Shown here one piece after another: positions 1 to 11,954 of a DNA stretch of 64,000 nt. The stretch is from Manduca sexta (lineage: Eukaryota; Arthropoda; Insecta; Lepidoptera; Sphingidae). The stretch is taken from NCBI RefSeq assembly GCF_014839805.1, contig NC_051130.1, positions 1,860,001 to 1,924,000 of the forward strand. The letters run 5' to 3'. The translations under genes were made by a program, and so were the position numbers. Positions within the stretch are counted from its first letter, which is position 1. Each line of letters starts with the position of its first letter. The notes under the pieces are model-generated. The model was not told the DNA's origin, searched no databases, and saw only the letters and a list, made by a program, of their open reading frames with translations.

Positions 1-49
1 ATTCAAATAGGTCCATGAGTAATGCAGTGAACTTTCACTAGTTGGTACG

Positions 50-170
50 TGCTCGGCGGCTGGCGGTCAGCTGAGCGGAAACGGACGTGACGTCACGGGA
101 TGTTACCGTAGGTTGGCACTCGCGTCTCGTGCGCGCGTCTGTACGCTCATGCTGGCGACGTCAGACAAGA
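50..170. promoter_or_regulatory. CpG-rich segment with a CRE-type palindrome
   Basis: This short stretch is much richer in CG than its surroundings. It holds the palindrome TGACGTCA at 88-95 (the consensus for CREB/ATF bZIP factors) and a second GACGTCA at about 158. It could be a promoter or enhancer fragment. No adjacent exon is recognisable, so a regulatory role is inference only. Confidence 0.2.
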
Positions 171-204
171 CATACTTGGCCATGTTTTCCAAATCTGATT
201 AGCT

Positions 205-296
205 GGATCTTTTACTGGACTATATCTCTTTCCTCTCAGTAGAGGACGTCCGTGGTCAATAGAAGTATATGTTACAGGGCCGGTATTATAATATCT
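205..296 (+). repeat. SINE-1 3' fragment, degraded
   Basis: The segment carries a worn version of the SINE-1 3' portion: 'cctctcagtagaggacg', a diverged 'cagcagtggg' region and 'acagggccggtattataata'. The tRNA-like head and middle are missing. It is an old, truncated copy. Confidence 0.5.
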
Positions 297-429
297 CTTT
301 GCTGAATATACTTGGCCGTGTTTTCTTTGCTTTGATTAGCTGGTTCTACACGCTCTCTAATACAGTATCGTGGGGCGGATTTTATGGTGACATATCAATG
401 CTTGGTGGTTAGACTGTCTGGGTGACACA

Positions 430-660
430 TTTATATTCGGTGCGCGGCACGACTCGCTCTGTTCTTGGGTATGAATCCCGGGTCGAGCAAGCTGATGCTG
501 GGTTTTTCTTTTCATTATCAGCCTGAAGACTGGCATTAGTGCCCGACATGGCGATAGACTCGCACTCTATCACATCATGTGTCGGAACATATGAGGAAAA
601 GTGTTTGACCCAGTTGCACCTCTACGTATCCTTTCGGGTATAAAAGCGGCATATGTTAAT
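430..660 (+). repeat. SINE-2 copy, near full length
   Basis: A box-B-like 'atgaatcccgggtcgag' near the left is followed by the family body ('tgatgctgggtttttctt', 'gcccgacatggcgataga', 'ctatcacatcatgtgtcgga'). It ends with the tail 'cctttcgggtataaaagcgg'. This tail corresponds to the end of the LINE ORF at 62580-62620, as in the other SINE-2 copies. The A-box end is diverged. Confidence 0.65.
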
Positions 661-1717
661 GGTTCACTAACACTTCCCAGAGCTCACGATGCACGAATCC
701 CATTTCAGCGATCACACACATAGCAAATTCACAACAGGCCGCAAAAAATAAAAACAAACAAAATGAAAATTAGAGAGGCGGCTTCGGCCACCAAACCGGC
801 GCTAATCTGCGGAGTAGATGATACAGTGGTTTGCCCCGCCCAGCCTCATTAGCCGACATCACAGGCGCCGATGGAAATGTGTGTTTTTACTCTTCTACTA
901 GATAGCAGGTAAATTCAAAGGGGAGCCGACAATACCAATATCAATATTAGTAAATTTGACATGTTTGCAAAGATCAGATGGACGTTAGAACTTTCGCAAA
1001 AGACTATTTGATTTTATTGAATTTCACGAGAATTGGCGCTGTTTTACCTAATTAGAGAAACTGGTTTAGCAGTTGTGAAATATTGTTTTATAATAACCTG
1101 ACGCTGTTCTTCATAATATATTCAGAAGTTCATATGTCATGTATATATATATATATAAGAATGGTATCGTGGGGCTTTAATCACGGTAGCTGGTAAAGCT
1201 AGCATTCAAGTTTGATTCCTTATGGAAAAGTGCAACAAAGTAATTTTCTTGGGATACATAAAGGCCCGTTATCTTTTATTAAATTAATAATTTCAATAGA
1301 GCATGAGTCACTTGAAATAAAAGTTAAAGGATTTCTGTATTATACGTGTTGAATATTTCACGATAACAATACGAATGAGATGACTATAAATGATTTAAAG
1401 AAAAACATGAGCGAAGGCGCAAACAAAATCAACTTGGACACCACTTAATCACCTCGCATAATTTACGGGTGGCAAAATGATTCTCGAAGCAAAAACTTTT
1501 CGGGAATGTAATTACAAGTATTTTTAACACAAATATTAGTGTGGGTCTCGGGCCACCAACGTGGACACGAAAAAACTATAATCATTGCGGAATCCACACC
1601 TATTTGGATAAGTTTTTTTCCTATTGCAATACAATTGGATCTTATAATGGAGGAACTAATTCGTGGTCCACAAAATGATATGTTAAAGTTTACTGACCAG
1701 CCACTATTATAGTAGAA
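661..1717. other. Unannotated AT-rich stretch
   Basis: No convincing ORF or recognised repeat is visible. There is a (TA)8 microsatellite at 1142-1157. A tRNA-like phrase at about 1185-1220 ('ggtagctggtaaagct', 'aagtttgattcc') suggests an old SINE head but is too diverged to assign. Confidence 0.4.
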
Positions 1718-1902
1718 CTAGCTTTTGCTAGCGGCTTCCCCTGCATGAAGGAGTTTCTCAGAATGGAAAGTAGCCTTAAACCTTCACAAGGTCTTAAACT
1801 ATCTCGATACCAAATTTCATAAAAATCCGTTCGGTAGATTTTGACAAGATTGATAACATGTAGACAGAAAAAAAGGGGACTTTATTTTATAATTTCTTAT
1901 AG
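1718..1902 (-). repeat. Hel-A copy (Helitron-like)
   Basis: Read on the minus strand, the copy starts in 'aaagtccccttttt'-type sequence and ends at CTAG after the GC hairpin (here worn to 'gggaagccgctagcaaaagc'). The body phrases 'gtcttaaactatct' and 'ataccaaatttcat' are shared with at least eight other copies in this window. The hairpin close to a terminal CTAG, with no target duplication, fits non-autonomous Helitrons. Confidence 0.65.
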
Positions 1903-2169
1903 AAAGTTAGCGAACGAGTGAGTGGGTCTCATAATGGTAGCCTTTTAAATCTTAATGCTACAGGAATTGGATTCCTTACTGACCTATAAGGAAAGGAATG
2001 AGGAAGTTACTTTGTCGTCAATCTCATTGACCATTGCAAACATAAAAACGTCTCTTTACGGCAGTTTTTTAAAGATATCTTTATTTATGGTACGGGTAAC
2101 TTGTATACTATACAATAATTTTAAATCTTACATAATCATTTACTCAACTTTATTATTTCAAAACTAAAG

Positions 2170-2345
2170 CACGTAAAATCGTTGGTCCTGCTTCTGATCC
2201 CTCTTCGATCATGTCGGATTGCCGTCTCACTGGACTATGAGAGTGAAGGAACAGAGAGAGCAAATGGTATTGCGCACACACTTGTGCATTATAATATCTC
2301 CTGCGCACTTGGCTGATCTCCGTGGAGACTGACCACCGTTGGCAA
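2170..2345 (+). repeat. Rep-L copy 1
   Basis: This matches 39915-40045 through 'ggattgccgtct', 'tggactatgagagtgaagga', 'tataatatct' and 'gcgta/cactt-ggctgatctc'. It is a dispersed, unclassified lepidopteran repeat with two copies here. No coding capacity is visible. Confidence 0.55.
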
Positions 2346-3334
2346 TTCGGTTAGGAAGGGATTAATATTTAAAAATTAAAATTCTCTAAAATAACTTCAT
2401 AAGATCGTTCCGTTAAAGATAACCGTTTCCTTCCTTAGCAACAAATCGGTATTCAATGTTTACAATTCCGAAATTTTCTACCAAACTACGTGCTGTGGAA
2501 CTTCGTCAATCTGTTTGTCGATACTGCTAACACTTTCCTGGAACACGATCTGTACGTGATCCCGGTTCGACACGGCAGCACCGTGACACGACTGCGTGTC
2601 AATTCAACATCCATTACAGGCTTAGTTTGAATCAACGCAAAAAGTACAATAGAAAAAACGCAACGTACAAAGTTTTGTTTATTTTGCGCGTTGTGAGTTT
2701 GATTTGTGTTTTACTCGCTGAATGTAGATTTAATTTTACATTAAAAAAAAGCTATATAAATTCATAGTATTTTTTTTAAATATTGCACGCCTAACAACGC
2801 TAATTAATTAAGAACAATAATAATGATATTAATCTGGTAATGGATACAACAAATGGTGTCAGTCTGCCACGGCATATCAACATTTTGATACAATACCTAT
2901 TCCATTGCCTGCTGTATATGTGATTCTTTGAGAATGTGTAGTAAAAGACGGTAATGTAAACGTGTTAAAAACGTCGCCATGGTTTGGATGCGGCGGCAAA
3001 TCGTTAATGCAGCAGGGGGGCGCGCTGCAGGTATCTCGGACCAAAAAAATCTCACCTGGTCAAGTGTGAGAGTGATTTATTTAAATCGGGATCGGGAATA
3101 GATTATATCGCCATTTAACTAATATATCGTTAGTTTATTAATTTATCGATAGTGACTTGACTCCTTCCTGTGAGAGTATTCTCTTGAAGTAAAGGGTATT
3201 AAATCAAAATGAATTCTTGCTTATAAAAAATTACTTCACCATTTACAGTTGCACATTGTTTATCATTGTACGCTTGTAAGGTGGACTGGTAGAAAATATC
3301 TAGGGCTTTAAGTCTGCTTATATACTTCTCTAAT
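2346..3334. other. Unannotated stretch
   Basis: The sequence is AT-rich with no recognised repeat or gene. A short GC-rich patch occurs at about 2985-3035 but gives no readable ORF. Confidence 0.4.
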
Positions 3335-3523
3335 ATATATACATATTATAAAACGAAGTCCCCAAAAGCTGTTTGTCTGTATGTTATCGATTTTTTCAAA
3401 ATCTACTAAACAGATTTTTATGAAATTTGATATGGTGATAGTTTAAGACCCTGGGAAGGTCATAGGTTACTTTCTATCGCGGTAAAAGTGCTTCACGTGG
3501 GTGAATTCACGAGCAAAAGCTAG
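3335..3523 (+). repeat. Hel-A copy (Helitron-like)
   Basis: A complete-looking copy runs from 'atattataaaacgaagtccc' through 'tttttatgaaatttg' to 'gagcaaaagctag'. The terminal CTAG is followed by T, as expected for Helitron insertion between A and T. The GC hairpin before the end is weakened. Confidence 0.7.
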
Positions 3524-3869
3524 TTAAGTGTATAAAGAAATGAATAAATATTGTGCTAGCAGTAAACGAATTTATTAAATCGGTAGTTTCACAGCTTAAC
3601 CTCATACAAACTCAAACTTGCAAACATACATTACAGTACATTAAGAATCATATTTTTAAGGTTTTATATTATTATCGACAATTGAGGAAGTATAAAAATG
3701 TACACATTAAAATTGACCATAACATGATTGGTGGATTTACCTTTTGTAATGTCAAAAATACGAAACAATGTATATGTCAGTGGCTTTACTATTTGAAATG
3801 GCACAAAGAAACAAAGCAGGTCTAATTGAGACCAAATAACAAATCCTTTTACACGAATTTTGATATTGT

Positions 3870-3955
3870 AACAAAACTACCTAACGGACATTTTTGCGGT
3901 TTGTTATGTTTGATTTCACTCCCGACGTTTCGGAGATTGTAGTCTTTATAGTCAG
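3870..3955 (+). repeat. Fold-D fragment
   Basis: The segment holds 'cggacatttttgcggttt', then 'ctcccgacgtttcggaga', then 'tgtagtctttat'. These match the left half of the Fold-D copies at 38659 and 56137. The inverted right arm is absent. Confidence 0.45.
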
Positions 3956-4019
3956 CCCGATGACCGTTAAGTAGTTTAATTACAAGGGTGTGAACATTTT
4001 CTTTCAACCACGGAACTCT

Positions 4020-4120
4020 AAGGAAAGAAAAAAGACAAGGGCGGGTCGGCAAGTGGCGCGCGTGACGCGCGCGGTGTGGGAATCTTCCGCGCGCCGACGC
4101 GACATACCGATGTAGTGTGG
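4020..4120. other. CpG-rich patch
   Basis: The patch has dense CG dinucleotides, including the near palindrome 'gcgcgcgtgacgcgcgc'. No exon is recognised. It follows directly on the Fold-D fragment and may belong to the same repeat. Confidence 0.3.
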
Positions 4121-4210
4121 ACAGGGCTACGCTGCTCGGGTAAATACATCTAGAGATTAGTAACATCACGCTTGTGTCCTGATGGGTTGGGCAGAGGTGT
4201 GGGCAAAATG

Positions 4211-5835
4211 TAACTAGAGTCGAGTTAGACGGATTTTATAGGATAATGACATAAGGGTGATAAATTAAACATTTATACTAGTCAATATATCTAAAAGGCG
4301 TACTGTTTTTGTAGATAAATTTGCTAAGTTTAATGGGATTGAATTATAAATTCAAGACTAAAAGACTCTCAAACTGTATATCAAATTATAGTTAGTATTA
4401 TTGTACTAATATAACGTATTCGTTATAATAATATTTCTCATACCTTTTACTATAAAATTGTAAGCGTATACAAAGCCCCAAATGTATTTTCCTACTTTCT
4501 CAATAACAGTTACATAAACGCAAAAACTTTAGCAATAGATATAGCCGTAAGGGCGAGTGTTTGGCAAAAAGATCTTTGGACGCAATTTTGTAGAGTTGGT
4601 CATACATTTTTGGTCAGATAAACGCCAACTTTGCCTCTTGAATGTTTGGCATAAACCCTTAATATGTACCTATGTGTTTTGTGTTTATAAAAAAATATAA
4701 TATTTTAGTATACTTTTTTTGCTTCCAAGATTTTTATAAATGAAGTAAAGAAAATCTATCTTGACTGCAACTTATATGTCAATTATAATAAATCATGTTG
4801 CAGTTGAGTTTCCCGCGGTATTATTTTTCTTTAACATTTTATATGAATTTACATATTAAGTATGTAATACATATTAAGTATGTGTAATACTTAGCTTAAA
4901 TCTTCTTAGTTTTGGCTCAATTTAAAATAATTTATAATTATTACATATACATTTTTATGGATACCAAAAACGGCACTGTTTATATAATAAATATATGACA
5001 TAATACTTTCCTCATTGTACAATGATATGTATGGTGCAAAAAGCTACCGTATGCCAATTATTTCTTAAAGCCAAACACTACCGAACACTATTTACTCGTG
5101 GGTTAGAGTTGGCTTAATGTGAGAGCGGGTCGGTTTGCTCCCAGTGTTTGCTCTCTGCACCTCCATTAAGTAACGCGGCGCGATGTTCTTCGGTGGGAAC
5201 TGTGATTAAACGTTTCGAATGCCTTGCGTATTTGTTGGGAACTTTCGTTTGGATTTTGATTACTTTAGGGTGAAGAATGTTTTGGATTGAGATAATATGG
5301 TACTGTGCTGGTTACTAGGTTAGGATTTTCTTTGGATATTATATTTCCTTTCATTTTGTTTAAATTTATGGAAAAGCAGTTAGTACTGATGTCTAGTTGT
5401 AGTGTATAATAGTATTGTTCACGATAGGAAACGTTTAGCTTTCTGCGAGTCTTAGTTTACCAAGGATGATTGACTTAAAATACTTTTAAATATCTTTTGT
5501 AAAATTCTGAGCTATGTGTAACATTTCACCTCGAATGGTTTTCTACAATGAAAGCATTATGATTATTTATATAAGATGCAAATTGGACTATTATTTCACA
5601 AAATAACTACTTTACATAAAACTCAACCCAGCATTTAGGACAAACGTAATTTTCAATGAAATCTAATCGAAGTGTTTAGTGGTGGGTCTTCCCGTTGTCT
5701 AACACAGTCATCAATGACAAAAAACCGGGTCCGAGCCGGGTCCATGTGGGATCGTGCGCCACGTCGATACACAAGCTATTGCCGTGGCCCTGCTTGCTAG
5801 TATTATTTATTATTGTATTGTGAACATCGAGTCGG
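4211..5835. other. Unannotated AT-rich stretch
   Basis: No gene or recognised repeat is seen, and short ORFs here look random. Confidence 0.4.
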
Positions 5836-5923
5836 GTAAGGGACATTATATTTTAATAAGTTTTGCTACAAATTGGACCATCTAGAGGGGTTGACGGCAG
5901 TAACGCTGTTTGTGAAAACTTCA
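5836..5923. repeat. Direct repeat flanking a SINE-2, left copy
   Basis: This segment of about 88 bp recurs at 6179-6266 at roughly three-quarters identity by eye. Shared blocks include 'accatctagaggg', 'ttgac(g/a)gcagtaa' and 'gtgaaaac'. Together the two copies bracket a SINE-2. Confidence 0.55.
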
Positions 5924-5934
5924 ACACACTTTTA

Positions 5935-6178
5935 ACGCATTGATCCTCGCAGGGTATGCAGAGGTGTAACCAGGTCACCCACTTTTCGTCAAGTGTGTTC
6001 CGTCCCATGATGTGATAGGGGCGAGTCCGTCGGCATATCAGGTAAAAATTACAGACTCCGAGTTGATACTGAGTAGAAAAACCCAAATATCAATTTTCCC
6101 GACACGGGATTCAAACCTAGGACCTCATAGCGCTGCCGTATCGCACATGCAGTATAACTACGCCGCCGAGGCTATCCG
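5935..6178 (-). repeat. SINE-2 copy, full length
   Basis: On the minus strand the copy starts with a tRNA-like head. The box B region reads 'ggtttgaatcccgtgtcgg'. The family body follows ('gatatttgggtttttct', 'cccctatcacatcatggga', 'gaacacacttgacgaaaagt') and it ends near 'gcacctctgcataccctgcg'-like tail sequence. A short minus-strand ORF across it is only the SINE in translation. Confidence 0.75.
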
Positions 6179-6266
6179 GTAAAGGACACTAAATTTTAAC
6201 AAAGTTATCTACAAAAGGAACCATCTAGAGGGTGTTGACAGCAATAAAGCTGCTAGTGAAAACGAA
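6179..6266. repeat. Direct repeat flanking a SINE-2, right copy
   Basis: This is the partner of 5836-5923. The offset of about 343 bp suggests either a segmental tandem duplication, with the SINE in between, or two copies of another repeat. Confidence 0.55.
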
Positions 6267-7799
6267 GTCTGTATTATGCTACATATTGCCTATAATAGAA
6301 TAGATAGATTTGGTATCACCGTGCAACAGAACATCGACGTGAACTAACATCATTGCTGTTGCTTTTCGTTTGGTTAGACTTTGTCGCCCTTAAACCCACC
6401 ACTACTACTCCTGTAGGGATCATCAGAGGAACGCATTTTATGACATGGTGAAGCTCGGTGAGTCTGAGGGAACACTAATTTATCTTTATTCAGCAACGAA
6501 ATTAATCAAATAAAAAGATAGGGAAGAGTTGTATATATTTATTGTCCACTCCTTAGCAATTTTCGTTTGGACGGGAAAGTTTTTGGAAGCTTGGTCAAGC
6601 CATTCCATCTTAATCACTATTTTCTCCTTGAAGGTCGGATCGGAATATAGATGTTTATTAACAATCATGATTTACAATCAGATGACTCATTCAAGAGTCC
6701 TTTGGCACGAAAATAATAAACGTTCGATAACACAATCAAAGCCTCATATCAAGAAAACACACAAACGAACCATAGAACATTTATTTAGGAATAACATGTT
6801 TCCGAAATAGATCGATAACCTGTCCCTGTTTATGCGTTCTGTTGGAACAAGTTTTTTTAAACAATAACCTGAGGATAATTAAAAGTGGAGGCTCGGTCAC
6901 ATTACTCTTCCTTTTTTTCTATTCGAGGAATGTGAGCTGATTAACTTCGGCGTTGACTAATTGACCTGTCTTTTTTATCTTTTCCTTTTTTCTAGATTTG
7001 TGATTGATTGCATCAATGTTTATCTTTTTCTAGTCATGATTGAAATTGCTTTTAGTCTTTGGTCTAGTGTTTACTATAGTTTATCTTTTTAATTTTATAA
7101 AATTTTAATTGATCTGGTTGTAAAATTAGATTGTTAAACAAATAAACTCTTCAACTTAATTTGATAGTATGTGCTAAAATAACACAGATCTCCTTTACCA
7201 AGTTGTGGAAAAACTAAAATGACATTCTAATGTTCTTTATTATTAAGTGTGAATTGTCTTAGCTTATGCTATTATATATACAAATAGATATTACACATAA
7301 CTAGAAATTAAGATATAATCAATTAAATAACATCAATATTTAAAATTCCTGATATTGTGATCAGATAAGATATCCGGTTATCTTCGAGTTCTTTTTAAAT
7401 ATAATTTAAATGATACAGAAATATTTATGTAAATGCAAGGCCATTACGAAAGGACCTCGCTCGCGGTGTTGCGTTCCAAACATTTTTGCACTCATATCGT
7501 TAGGAGCAGACAGTTAAGGTAACAGAGGCAAGAAGATCGAGTTATAGCGGACTTTAAGAGAGGTGTGCTTATGTCCCACAGTGGACTTATAATAATAACA
7601 AAGAAGGACTAGATAGAGTTGATGAAATTTTCAAAAAAAAAGTTTTGGTTGCAGAATTATTTTGCTCATAGTTTTGTCCACGGTTTGATCTGTTCACAGA
7701 ATAAATAACATATTTATAGCATTAAGGATTAATTTAGTTTAATTAGTTAAAGAAGTTGAAGATTAGGGCGGTTAATCAAAAACTTCTATGAATTAGTAA
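6267..7799. other. Unannotated AT-rich stretch
   Basis: Overlapping short ORFs on both strands near 6486-6810 show no recognisable domain and no coding-like composition. No repeat family was recognised. Confidence 0.35.
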
Positions 7800-7804
7800 T
7801 GCAA

Positions 7805-7870
7805 GGGAATCATGGCGTGTTAGCTGCATCTCTGCTTGTCTTTGCGGGGATAAAGGCGTGAACCTATGTT
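7805..7870 (+). repeat. SINE-2 / LINE tail fragment
   Basis: The segment contains 'gcatctctgcttgtctttg' and 'cggggataaaggcgtgaa'. This is the same tail that ends the LINE ORF at 62580-62620 and other SINE-2 copies. Only the 3' end is present. Confidence 0.5.
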
Positions 7871-8559
7871 TTACCAATGCTTTTATATATTTGTACATGT
7901 TTTGAAAAACAAAATTATTGTTTAAAGAAGTTAGAATTTAAGACAAAAGAAATAAGCCCTGAATTTATCGTGAATAAATTCTCCAATGAACACATACTTT
8001 ATTTTTTTGTTGTTTTTACAATACACCTTATGTATTCATGTCTGAATCTAAAATCAGTTGTGTCACAATTGTGTCCATTGTGAGACAAAAGGTGTGACCG
8101 CTGTTATCAATAGTGGGACCGTAGATAAGATAATATTAACGGAACACTGTGTTTTCCCACGCTGCGTACTTGCGTTAAGGGTGGGCAGAAAGGTTGACAA
8201 TACTTAAATAAATATGTATAAAACAATATGTTGCAGCATTCCGATTAGAATTATAATTGGACGTAAATACGCAAAAAGGATCCAACCCACAGTATGGTAG
8301 AAAATGAGCCGAGTATGCCGAATTAGTTCTAGTCTATAAGGTCTATTTTATCTATTAGAAAAAACATCTTAGTCAAAATATATTAATTTAAACGTTTTCA
8401 TTAACAAAATATAAAATAAAATATCAATGAGCAAAAATACGATTTAAACTTCAATGTTCACTATTTCAAAAGTTAATGTTGTAGGCTGGAGCTTTTTTGG
8501 GTATCTACGTCCAATTATAAGTGTGTTTAGGATTTGAATCTGTCTGGCAACACTAGGTT
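7871..8559. other. Unannotated stretch
   Basis: No gene or repeat family was recognised. Confidence 0.35.
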
Positions 8560-9050
8560 TTTCTAACATGATTTATTCGTGACTGGATTCCCTCAGATAG
8601 ATGATATCAGGCTGATGGCCGGTCTTTAAACTAAGCCAAAAATCTTCTGCAAACGTTTTATATACGTTGTTACAAACCGACCTTGTAGTGCAGAAAGGAA
8701 AAAAAACAGTTGTCCTACATAGGATTTGAATTTGGAACTTTTGTTTTTTATTGCTTTGAATGACGAGATGAGCTTGCCGTTGGCCTGATAATAAACGATA
8801 CAGCTGCCCATAAACAGTAGAAACGTCACCCAACACCTTAAATTATAAAGAATTGTTTGGTATTCCACTGCGCTCGCCATCCTGAGACATGAGATGTTGT
8901 GTCTTTTTATGTCCAGTAGTTACACTGGCTACAATGTCCTTCAAACCGGAACACAACAGTGTCTTCACACTGTTACTTGGCGGCAGAAGTAGACATTGCG
9001 GTAATACCTACCCAGGCGGAATCTCACATATGAGAGATCTACCACCAGTC
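8560..9050 (-). repeat. Rep-G copy 1, longest
   Basis: This is the minus-strand counterpart of 28375-28730. Shared blocks are 'tgtctacttctgccgccaag', 'aacacagtgttg'-type sequence, 'gacattgtagccagtgtaac', 'gtggaataccaaacaat', 'gtttatgggcagctgtatcg', 'gacgagctcatc'-type ends and 'taggacaactgttttttt'. Two overlapping minus-strand ORFs here are shadows of the repeat. The class is unknown. Confidence 0.6.
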
Positions 9051-9210
9051 ACTACTTCCAATTCAAAGCCACTACACATTGCCTGACTTATTAAGTATAC
9101 TAAAAATCCGATAATAACCCTACTTAATTCATTACCGTATTGTGGAACAAATCGCTTGCATACATGAATCGTCCATTGACGGGGTGGCTAAGAGCTGTGG
9201 CGCGACAATG

Positions 9211-9224
9211 GTTGCCATGGCAAC
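9211..9224. promoter_or_regulatory. Perfect X-box (RFX factor site)
   Basis: The sequence GTTGCCATGGCAAC is a 14-bp perfect palindrome and an exact match to the RFX consensus GTNRCC-N(0-3)-RGYAAC. It lies in a locally GC-rich segment (9170-9260). An ATG at 9293, with 'gtgaaaaaaaaatggg' context, follows 68 bases after its end and opens an ORF starting MGKRQSRV. In animals RFX X-boxes typically sit shortly upstream of cilia genes, so this could be a ciliary-gene promoter with a short first exon. The ORF soon turns into AT-rich sequence, and no protein is recognised. Confidence 0.4.
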
Positions 9225-9481
9225 CGGAGTGTCCCGCCACGTAATCTCCACCACGCCACATTCCTCACATAAAACTGTGAAGTGAAAAAAAAATGGGCAA
9301 GCGACAGTCCAGGGTGACGTACGGAACTCTATATATTTGGATATTTTATTCTACACATCGCACCTGTTGGAATTTCAATATTAAAAAACAAACAATTAAT
9401 TTTTATTATTTTGTATTTATCTTATTAGAAACCTTCGTGTTTAATATTTATCTATGTCATTTATGCAGTTTATGGTTGTAA

Positions 9482-11270
9482 GTAACTGTCGCGTCAGCCT
9501 TTCACATGATTGACAGAAATATTAAATTTTAATATAATTTATTCAGATTTTGTCTGTAACCTTATTTCCTTTGGCACCCTTACAACTAAGGTGACCTAAC
9601 TAGAAAAAGACGATTTGCGGGAAAGGAATTAAAGAGATTTGAAAACAATATAGAAGGCAGTGAATTGGGCGGTCGTAGAAAGCGAGAATATCTATTTCTA
9701 TAATATAATTTTGTCTTTCTCGTCAAAGGGTTATAGAGCATGCTTCGGAATGTCGTTTTTTAACAAAATCATAAAATATATAAATTTTGAGCTAGGTCAC
9801 TTTAGTTTTAAGAGTTCTAAGGATGCGACATATACATATATAAATGCATTTTTTTTATAATACTTATAAAATATATTGCAAAAAATCTAATTAGCATACA
9901 GACGCAATAAAAATCTTCAGTTTAAGAGGACGAGTAACATAGTGGTAAGCCACTAACGTGGTTTTTGGACCCCTATGGACCCCTAATTTTAAACAAGCGG
10001 CACCGACGGGAATTAGCCGCGGTACAATAATGCTTACCTATGAATAATAAACTCAAATAAAATAAAAAAAAAACCTCCATTCGAGTCCAATACAATCACG
10101 GATGCATGTACACACAATTATGTTACTACAATGCTGTTCTCTGTCCCTTTCTATCTTGCTAGTGGCATATCTTTTGTCTCTTTTTGATGTCTGATACGTC
10201 TTCGGGTCTTTTGTTGAAGGACAGAGGACACAATGAAGAGATTGAGATCAACAGTTTCTTAGTTGATAAGTGGCTGACCAATTTGTTGAGTAGTTGTTAT
10301 TTTACCTCAAATGTTGTTGATTCCAGGTTGAGAAGTTTGCTATTTTATATTATGTTTATTCGTTCGCTAAATAAGATAGTTTCTGTCCACTTTTCCGAGA
10401 TAGGAAATATCTCATATTCAAGACTTGTCTATTTCCAAATTAATTTAGTTTTATTTATGCCTTCAAACATAACAGGACACGAACATTTGCCTAAATTTTC
10501 GCATCTATAACTTAATAATGTGGTACCTTCGCTATCCATCTGGGTGTCACAACATATGCTGGAGTAACTGAATATGAAATTGGAAAAATTATCTTGTGAA
10601 TAGATACACTATTGCTATTAGTTATTGTCAATCTTACATTTCTTTTCCAACATATACCTTCTTCGATTGCGAACAATTCTGTAGAAATACATAGCTTTAC
10701 TGCCATTAGCTCAACCCCTGCTGGTGGCACAATACCCTCGTGATTAGCAATCAGTTTGTGCCGGATTCATCTCCATGGCGACCGCCCAGGGGCTCTGACC
10801 TTCACCTGTCTTGATAATACCGTCTGGCATTACCCGCTACCATAACCTTCGCAAACCTACTGAGGAATTAAACCATGGCTGTTTTTATTACATCTACGTT
10901 TCGCGTCATCGTTGCTACCAGGCAATGGATTGTGAAGAATTAAATTCAATCATGATTTGAGGAATTACCGTCAGTGGTGGGAGGTTAAGTTGCCCTCTAG
11001 ATCCTATAAGGTCACCTCTCGAAGGACGTTAGTTGTTTACTAGTAGGGGAAGGTAATTTAGTTGTGTTCATGTTTTAGTTGGGAAATGAGGCCTTGTTGA
11101 TTAATCTTTATAGTATTTACCGGTTATTCAATATGAGATCTAGATAAAAAACATGGACGAGGGAGTTATTATATTACAACGTTGTTTCTCAACTTTGGAT
11201 CAAATGAAGTTTCGCTTTGCTATTAATGTTTGACTAGTACAGATATTATGCATAATACATATTGGAATAA
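9482..11270. other. Unannotated stretch
   Basis: No gene is supported. Short ORFs at 9660-9860, 10184-10510 and 10512-10730 have no recognisable motifs. A SINE-like phrase ('gagtaacatagtggtaagcc') occurs at about 9932. Confidence 0.35.
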
Positions 11271-11385
11271 AAGCAGCTCTGCATTATATACTGTCCCAGT
11301 GCTGGGCACGGGTCTCCTCTACTACTGAAAGGATTTAAAACTTCCCCTATGCCGGTGTGGGTTGGTAGACTTAACATACCTACGA
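11271..11385 (-). repeat. SINE-1 3' fragment
   Basis: The minus-strand copy starts with 'gcattatatactgtccca' and 'gctgggcacgggtctcctct', then 'actactgaaaggattta' and 'gggttggtagactta'. The head is lost. Confidence 0.65.
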
Positions 11386-11659
11386 AATTGTTATCATAAA
11401 ACATATATTTTGTATATATCTTTTAAAATATAAATGTAACAGTTCTTAGTAATATATAAGGCTCATAAACATATTTAGGACATTTATTTCACCTGTACGA
11501 AGCTCTCGGAGGATCAAATGGTACTCTTTGGACTTGCCAATTAATATTATGTTGGGAAGGATCATGGTATTGGCAAGGCATTTGTCGATGAAACAAAGTC
11601 TAAAAATATAGACCACGAATATACATAATTGCTCACGTTAGCGTGTGATGTTCTTGGAT

Positions 11660-11790
11660 TAATTTGTATATATCGGTTCAAAACAGGCCGGCATAATTGT
11701 GGCAATTGGCGAGGGATTTGGCTCTCATCAGTCGACACTATCTTGACCTAACTCGGCGTACCATCTGATGTAGCAGGGTCACTATTATGT
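11660..11790 (+). repeat. Rep-F fragment
   Basis: Blocks 'ggttcaaaacaggccggcat' and 'aattgtggcaattggcgagg', followed by 'atcagtcgac', match the second half of Rep-F as seen at 44130-44258. Confidence 0.5.
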
Positions 11791-11954
11791 AATTCAGTAA
11801 GATTTATCCATTTTTTATTAGTCGTTTTTGAACTCTGTACTCTACTTTGCACAGACTGAATAAATTTATTATGATCTCTGCTATTTGAGGTCCAGGTTTT
11901 AGTACCAAAAAGCCATATTCGGAAGACAATATAACAATTTTTTTTATTTAAATT

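Noticed and set aside
1142..1157. (TA)8 run
   Set aside because: An ordinary microsatellite in AT-rich DNA, noted but not of special interest.
5853..6086. 77-codon minus-strand ORF
   Set aside because: It is the SINE-2 body in translation.
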